Positions 57,565 through 64,000 of a stretch of 64,000 nucleotides of DNA are shown here, piece by piece. Source of the DNA: Syngnathus acus (taxonomy: Eukaryota; Chordata; Actinopteri; Syngnathiformes; Syngnathidae); assembly GCF_901709675.1 (NCBI RefSeq), contig NC_051095.1:17844456-17908455 (forward strand). The letters are read 5' to 3'. Under the pieces are notes generated by a model. The model ran no database searches. It saw nothing but the letters and a program-made list of their open reading frames with translations, and was not told the DNA's origin. Made by a program: the position numbers and the translations under genes. How positions within the stretch are numbered: the first letter of the stretch is position 1; every line of letters begins with the position of its first letter.

Positions 57565-58925
57565 AGATCATGACAGAGTCTTCAGTGAACCTAGCATGCA
57601 TGTTTTTGTAATGTTGGAAGAAGCCACAGTACACATAGAAAATTAAGAGAAACACACAGGTGAATCCTCTCAACTTTGCAGCAGATGTGCTAACTGCAAT
57701 TTCACTGCGCTGCTCATTTAATAGTCCCATTGGAAGAACTAGAAATGAACAAACTACATTATACTGTAGCATTACTTTTGCAATATTGATAACAATTTAA
57801 GTTACTGTCAGCGCCAATCTGCACCACCATTTAATGCAATATGTCCAATATGTGATTTTGGATCTTTTGTTTCTTGTGACAACACATACTGTACAGTAGG
57901 TTGGTTTATTTTCTGTGTCTCCCAATGATAATTTCATGATTTTCTTTCTATATGCACTTTTTGTGCCACAGACTCTAATTAAACTTTGGAATTAATTAGA
58001 AATTCATAACATCATTCTTATATGTTGTCAATTTCTGTGTTTAGCAACTTTGAAAACGGGATAAAGATTAAGAGTTATGAACGTTTATGGCCATCTCTGG
58101 CAGCTTTTAACATCAGCGCATTGCTTTGGCTTTGTCAAATAGATGCTCATGTATAGGAAAAAAAAAGTGGTTTATGGCTGTCAAGTTGTCCTGATTTTCC
58201 CATTTCTTTGCCCCAACTTAAAAAAGGGCCTTGGTCCTTAGAACTCAGATCTTCCTCTGTTTCATTTTTAAACAAAGAATACATTGCATTATTTTAACTA
58301 AGTTCAGTAATTGCATACATATATCAAAATATGAAACATATGAAGCATAAGTAACGAAGTAAAAGTAAATAAGCAACTAAACTGAATGTTTAAGCATAAG
58401 CTTATGCCAAACAAAAACATCCACTTTGCCTTTGTGAATACTTCAAATTGATTGAGCAACTCAAACTTCAGATAAACACAGCCTGTAGCTCAAACCAAAC
58501 TTAGAACTATAGCATCAAAGTCCATTTCCTACCAGTTGCATGTGAGCAGGGAGTGAGGAGTCTCTTTGTTTCTTTCTTTTCTTCTCTTTTCTTTTCCTGT
58601 CTAAGCTTTTTTTCTTTCACTAACAGGCTTTCCCTTGTTTGTTCCCCCAGCTCCCATGCTGGTCTGTAGGCAATATGGCCGTCCCTCAAATCTGGCAGAA
58701 AGTTGGCTTCTTTTGGCTTTTCTTTCTGCCCCCTGCAGGTCTGGAGGGGAACTAGTAGATATTTTGACTGAATGAGCTCTGCCTTTTGTCAGTTGACGTG
58801 ACAATGTCGATGGCCGCAGGCAGGGACAAAACCATCATTTACAATGAATTCCGATTGACTAGAATACAGTACGTTCGGTGGTGAGGAAATTCGTGTCCGG
58901 TACAAATCATAAATGCAGGACTCGC
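57565..58925. other. No gene recognised
   Basis: Unique sequence with a TTTCTTT/TTCTCTTTTC pyrimidine stretch near 58563-58617. Short frames over it are Lys/Glu-rich artefacts. Confidence 0.4.
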
Positions 58926-58929
58926 ATCT

Positions 58930-59235
58930 CACAGTGCAGCAGTTTCAGGGCCAGTTCTGGCTCCAACCTTTCTCTGTGGAGTTTGCATGTTCTCCCCCTT
59001 CTCCCAGTTTCCTTTCACATTCCCAAAACATGCATGGTAGGTTGATTGAGCACTCCAAATTGTGTGTGGGTGTGATTGTGAGCGTGAATGATTGGTCATC
59101 TCTTTTGCCCTGCAACTGGGTGGCAACCAGTTTAGGGTGTCCCCCGGCTTCTGCCAGGAGTCAGCTGGGATCGGCTCTTGCATGCCTGCGACCCTTGTAA
59201 GGAGGAGCGGTTCAGAAAATGGATGGCTGGATGTA
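58930..59235 (-). repeat. Dispersed CATCC-end fish repeat, copy H
   Basis: A nearly full minus-strand copy: as written, GTGGAGTTTGCATGTTCTCC, CAAAACATGCATGGTAGGTT, GCACTCCAAATTGTG, CAACTGGGTGGCAACCAG, and finally GGTTCAGAAAATGGATGGCT. The terminal GGATGGCTGGATG corresponds to the CATCC end. Apart from copy A it is the most complete member here. Confidence 0.75.
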
Positions 59236-59239
59236 CATC

Positions 59240-61015
59240 ATGAATGCGATAGTGATTTTGCATGTACGCTGAACAGAGTAAGAAAATGTCTATGCATTTA
59301 TTAGCAAATGAGGCCCTTTGTTGGTAGAAACAGCAGCTGTTAATCTGTTAATAACCCAAAACACATCTGCTATGAAGAATTGTTTACACATATTTTGTTT
59401 AAAATGTTATATTGGCATTAAAAATAGAAGTAATCCATAATGCCTTCCATTTATGTAGATGATTAAAGAGACGTGTGGAACCAAGCACATCCGTGTCTAT
59501 TGCAACCTCTAACTCAAGCCTTTATTGGGACCATTTATTCCCCCATTGCCTTTGCTGATGGTATTGAGCAGTAACTGTCCTAGATTTATATTGGCTGCCC
59601 TGCACCCTCTTTCCGTCCTTTGCTTATGTTCTCACAAAGAAAGAGATTAATAGCACGCTATTATTTATTATTATCATTTTTTTATCTGTGTGAGCCTTCC
59701 AAACGTTTTGCGACAGCAGCCATAAAGATACACGAGTTCTGAATCATTTGCAATGGTTGTTAGGAAGACTTCAACATTTAAACATTTTATAGTCACAGTA
59801 TGTCTAAATACTAACAGACCCATAATTTTAACTAACATATAACAACTGTGGTTAAATCACTTAAGATATTCAGGCTGTGCAAAATAAATCAAAGTTTTGT
59901 GTCCTCAAACCTCATCGGAAAACTTTTTTTTTTTTTTAAACGGTATGTGGTGCGGTATATGAGATAAGGGTTTTAATATGGCTTGTTTTTGAATGTCATT
60001 GGTGAAAATGCCACACATTATGTCCTGCAAACTGTCATTATGTTCAATTACCGTTGCCATAAATGTGCAATACACAAACAAACACGGATGACCAACAATA
60101 TCCTCGTGACATTTAGAAACATCTCACAGAAAAGGGACGAAATTGCTTTGAAATTACATTGGCATATAATTTTACAGTGTCCCTTTTAGTCGAGCACATT
60201 AATCAGATTTATGATGTCTCAAATGCATTGTCATTCAGAAAGCCACAAATAACTCTTTTAGCCTCTGCCAGATGGTTGCTGTGTTCCAACACTGCTTGTT
60301 TATTTATGACTAACGATGACACACACAAAAAAAAGTCTTGTCACTTCTGGGCATTGTTTAATCATATTCTTTTATGATTTAAGTCCTGAAGTCTTAAGAG
60401 TACTGCATCTAAATCAGATTTTCTGGTCCTGCTCTATATTTGTGTTTGTTAGATTAAAAAATGGCCACAGAATAACAATTCAGGGGACCTAAGATAGAAA
60501 AGATACATATAATAAAATCTTAAAATTGAATTGCTTTAGATGTCTAGACAATGAATAATGTGTTATTCCATTGTAGGTGGTGGCTGAGCATACTGCTGGG
60601 CTTTGGTCTAGATTACAAGCTATTTTAGTGTCTTAATATTAGAATTTAATGTTCTCCCAAATAAACAAAGGTTAATTGCTGAGAATATGAAAAAAAAGGA
60701 TGTTTGTTGCAGATGATGATACTACCCTCATCTTCTCTTATTTGATGCAAACATATAAGACAATAACAACAAAGCATGCTGTCAGATGTGTAAATTGGAG
60801 GACACTTATTAAAATCCCTTGAGGGGAAATTCAACTCACACTCACACTTGTGTTTGCACACAACACTGAACCATATCACACAAATGTAAGCAAGCAAGTA
60901 AGGAGAGACCTCAAAAGGGTGTTCAAACTGTACTGCTTCTGTTGAGTGAGTGGGTCGGTTCAGTGCCTTGCTCAAAAGCATTTTGGCATAGTTGAGAAGC
61001 AAATTGGTTGTATTT
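59240..61015. other. No gene recognised
   Basis: Unique AT-rich sequence. A 118-codon minus-strand frame at 60646-61002 has a hydrophobic, Cys-rich composition but no recognised domain. Confidence 0.4.
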
Positions 61016-61019
61016 CTTC

Positions 61020-61069
61020 ATTCATTCATTTATTCATTTATTTATTTATTTATTTATTTATTTATTTGT
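61020..61069. repeat. (ATTT)n/(ATTC) microsatellite
   Basis: About twelve tetranucleotide units, the first few of ATTC type. Confidence 0.92.
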
Positions 61070-61210
61070 GATTAGCTACATGTTTAAAAAATGAAGAATT
61101 GGGCCAAAAATGCTCTGTTCTTATTCACAACTGTCCCTAAAGTAAAAACCTTTTCCAGTTGAGCTCTCCCAACATTAAATCTATGTCTATAGATACATTT
61201 TTATGTCCTT

Positions 61211-61512
61211 AAAAAAGTTAAAGTTAAAGTCCCAATGATCATCACACACACATCTGGGTGTGGTGAAATTTGTCCTCTGCATTTAACCCATCCCCATGTG
61301 ATTTTGATCCATGGGGAGCAGTGAGCAGCAGCGGTGCCGCGCTCGGGAATCATTTGGTGATCTAACCCCCCAATTCCAACCCTGAATGCTGAGTGCCAAG
61401 CAGGGAGGCAATGGGTCCCATTTTCATAGTCTTTGGTATGACCCGGCCGGGGTTTGAACCCACAACCTTCCAGTCTCAGGGCGGACACTCTACCACTAGG
61501 CCACTGAGCAGA
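61211..61512 (-). mobile_element. tRNA-derived SINE
   Basis: On the minus strand the head reads like a tRNA. The A box lies in GTGGCCTAGTGGTAGAGTG (61486-61504). About 30 bases later comes a B box, GGTTCAAACCC (61451-61461). Between them is TCCGCCCTGAGACTGG. The body includes a conserved-looking GAGCAGTGAGCAGCAGCGGT as written on plus, and the tail near 61211 is a short AGTTAA repeat. Such internal promoters direct RNA polymerase III transcription, and mobilisation would need a partner LINE. It is not a functional tRNA gene, because it lacks a foldable 3' half and continues into the SINE body. Confidence 0.82.
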
Positions 61513-61514
61513 TG

Positions 61515-62240
61515 CAGATTGGTCTTATAATTTTACAAATCCAACTTCCTCATTGTATTTCAATGAGTGGATAAAGCAAGAAAAATGTGTTGAATCCATA
61601 TTCAGATTTGGACACATCTTCACATGAATGGTTACTTACTCCACTGAAAAATTCAGCAAGGACACTAAGGCAACCAATCTGAATATTTCCTGTTCAGAAG
61701 AACTGTGCGACCTTAAAAATAACAAAAACTTGCAGTGAGAGAAAGCATCTCTTGGCACCCAGAAAATGTACCGTATAAATCGACGTTATTATAAAATGAA
61801 TGTTACCTTTTGTTAATACACAGCGTACATACAGTATGGCTATCTACCGTGGGCACTACAGTTCAACTGGCGGACAATTCACTGAAGCATTATTGAGTAA
61901 TGTTACATTCTCCTCATGTAACATAGTAGAATAATATGAGGCTCAAGGGAAGGTCTAAGAGATGAAGGACTTCCATCAGCACTTATGTGTGAAAACATTA
62001 GTCCGTCTTCTGCGCTGATGATTCACTACATTGTTGAGAAAATAAACAATTTTGCTTGTTTCTTCAGAACATTTCTGCAGGCTTCGAGAATGCTGGAACA
62101 TCTGCATCGCCTGGAAACTCCTCAAAAGAACTGAGTATTGTCTCAGAGCAATACAGTATCACAACGCACAATCACAGGCTCAGGCTTTTTTCAGACCCGT
62201 AGTGATGCACAGTGTGCCAGACGTGCGGCCTTGCCTCTGA
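61515..62240. other. No gene recognised
   Basis: Unique sequence. A 62-codon frame at 62052-62240 has no supporting features. Confidence 0.4.
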
Positions 62241-62249
62241 GCTCTTAGG

Positions 62250-63560
62250 AATCCATGTCACACGCAGTCAGACTCGATATCCTCAAAGCTCTAATTGGGA
62301 CATGGGGAAATTAATTTTACAAGAATGACCTGTCGAGAATTCGCAACCCAGAGAAAATGACAACAGTCCTCATTACGTAAAGAAATGCTCTCCTCTTTCT
62401 TATCACAGAGAGGCATTGCCACAAAGAACCCATTTCCTTTTCATTTCAACTATCTATTATTTAATTGCTATCATTTATTCCGATTGAATGAATATGCAGG
62501 ACATGCAACAGCCCCTCTTCAACATAAGACTTTCGATGAGTCGCCATTATGAATTCCGTCTTATCAGTGAATAGATGATGAAGACGACGGGACGCTGTAA
62601 ACCACACCCAAAATAGCTGTTTCCTCTTTTTCCGAGCATCATCAAAGTGTAACTGTAAAAACTAGAGACATCGCAAGGCTCTCGCACGTTTCCCTCTCGG
62701 TCTATCATACTTACACAATACTGTTGGCAGATAATGAGTCATTACATTGTAATTTCCGTCTGCCATAATGTCATTGTCAGGGAGCTCACATGGTGTTTGC
62801 AGGGACTTGATTCATGATAGCCTCCATATAACAGCAGCCAGTCTCTGCTCCTCTTTCGCCTTTATTTGACAGCATAAAGCAACAGAGTAAAAATCCAACA
62901 GAGAAGCATTAAATATAAATCAACTGGGGCGCATTCTGGAGGATTTCGTCTTACTGCTTTTCTTTCTTTTCTCATTTCCCTTCGTAACATTCATCCTGGC
63001 AGAGGCTTAGCCATACAGAGGTATTATTTATGAAATCCACACAAACAACACACCCTTTCCTGCAGCTGCGCAGGACTCACTGTCATCAAATTAACAGGAG
63101 CATGAGACAGTGAACTAAAAATGCTTGCTGCCAGGGACTATCATAGTCACTGGCTGCAAATGTACTAGGCGCTGCCATGCAGATAATCAGCCCTCTGCTG
63201 CAGGGAATCAGACGCCTACATGGTGGCCACTGTGATGGGGTGAGTGGGGGCCCTCTGTAACAAGAGTAACCTGGAGCCTACGACCCCTGCCCCTATTGTC
63301 CGCGCGCAGAGATCATCATCTGAAAACGACATCTCAAAGGCAGGGTTCAGTGCCACTGGAGGGGGCATGAAGTGAGAACAGGTCATTATTGCCCACCACA
63401 GAAAGAGCCTCTTACGGCTTTCTTCACTTGATCATGGTGAGGACGGAAAGGTCTTGTCGTCAAACTATTACACCCCGGTAACCTTTTTCATTGCATCTTA
63501 CATGCGAATGATGACTTTCACAGTCGTATACTGTATAATAAATAATATGGGAGAGACATT
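62250..63560. other. Complex unique block, candidate regulatory sequence
   Basis: This is the longest stretch (about 1.3 kb) without simple repeats, transposon ends or long open frames. It is rich in words typical of developmental enhancers: GGAAATTAATTTTACAAG, GATAATGAGTCATTACATTG (AP-1-like TGAGTCA inside an AT-rich context), CAGCTGCGCAGG and CATCAAATTAACAGGAGC. Function is inferred from texture, with no comparison available. Confidence 0.28.
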
Positions 63561-63877
63561 ATTTGCTTGCGATGAAAATGAAGCTGAGTCTGTTTGCCTT
63601 AGTGACATCCCCCATTTTACATTTTAAACATGTACTCAAAGAGCTGCAAAAGTATTTTTGAAAATTCCATCAACCCTGCCCCCTTCTTTTTATCTTCTCC
63701 CCTTCTTTATGGAAGCATGAAGTTGGCTGAATTTGTCAGTAATGGTTAATAACTAATTTATTGGTCCTCTCCCTTTTTTTCCGAACTTCGTTTGCATATT
63801 ATTTGCCTCTTTGGATGTTTTCACTTTTGATATCTTTTATATTTTAGTCTGGTTGAAAAACATTTTTAAAAAAACAT

Positions 63878-63884
<7 letters not shown>

Positions 63885-63953
<69 letters not shown>
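63885..63953. repeat. (TA)n microsatellite
   Basis: About 34 perfect TA units, prone to cruciform extrusion and length change. Confidence 0.97.
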
Positions 63954-63956
<3 letters not shown>

Positions 63957-64000
63957 ACACACGCACGCACACACACACATACACACACACACACACACAC
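63954..64000. repeat. (CA)n microsatellite reaching the window end
   Basis: CA units with CGCACGCA and TA interruptions continue beyond the window. Confidence 0.95.

Noticed and set aside
61440-61512. Possible tRNA gene on the minus strand
   Set aside because: A and B boxes are present, but no acceptor-stem closure is seen and the sequence continues into a SINE body.

Overview
This window looks like nuclear DNA of a ray-finned fish, probably a percomorph. The evidence is its repeat content: an L2/Rex1/CR1-like LINE, several RTE (Rex3-like) LINE copies, Ty3/gypsy LTR elements, hAT and Tc1/mariner-type MITEs with clean target duplications, a tRNA-derived SINE, and dense micro- and minisatellites. 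I found no convincing host protein-coding exon, no structural RNA gene and no CRISPR array. It reads as a gene-poor intergenic region or a very large intron. A few complex, unrepetitive stretches could be regulatory.

Layout. 1-4.4 kb: a decayed mariner transposase, then a nearly intact 3.25-kb LINE on the minus strand (endonuclease plus reverse transcriptase, apparently one frameshift, candidate 7-bp target duplication). 5.5-8.1 kb: triplet microsatellite, a dispersed fish repeat, a hAT end, and a decayed Ty3/gypsy element (LTR, gag, trace of protease). 9-14.8 kb: a 127-bp tandem duplication, a TA-flanked MITE and several microsatellites. 17.57-19.68 kb: a DNA transposon with perfect inverted ends that carries a 251-bp satellite in about 6.7 copies. 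22-22.8 kb: the 3' end of an RTE LINE. 27.6 kb: a small TA-flanked MITE. 29.56-31.46 kb: a second transposon with related ends whose interior is a giant, almost perfect inverted repeat (arms about 650 bp, loop 97 bp). 36 kb: a hAT MITE with an 8-bp target duplication and an internal minisatellite. 37.76-39.37 kb: a complete, young, non-autonomous LTR element (about 350-bp LTRs, 5-bp target duplication) whose interior is mostly two minisatellites. 45.6-46.4 kb: an old RTE remnant. 48.9-49.2 kb: an AT-rich hairpin. 54.1-56.0 kb: an RTE copy that lost internal sequence and was then amplified as a 364-bp triplet. 56.56-57.37 kb: a hAT deletion derivative that keeps an open BED zinc-finger ORF. 61.2-61.5 kb: a tRNA-derived SINE. 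The window ends in a TA/CA microsatellite.

The recurring theme is tandem or inverted amplification inside mobile elements: a satellite in one transposon, a foldback in a related one, minisatellites in a hAT MITE and in an LTR element, and a tandem triplet in a LINE. The elements do not form a pathway. The non-autonomous ones would depend on enzymes supplied elsewhere in the genome. All family names come from motif recognition, without database searches.
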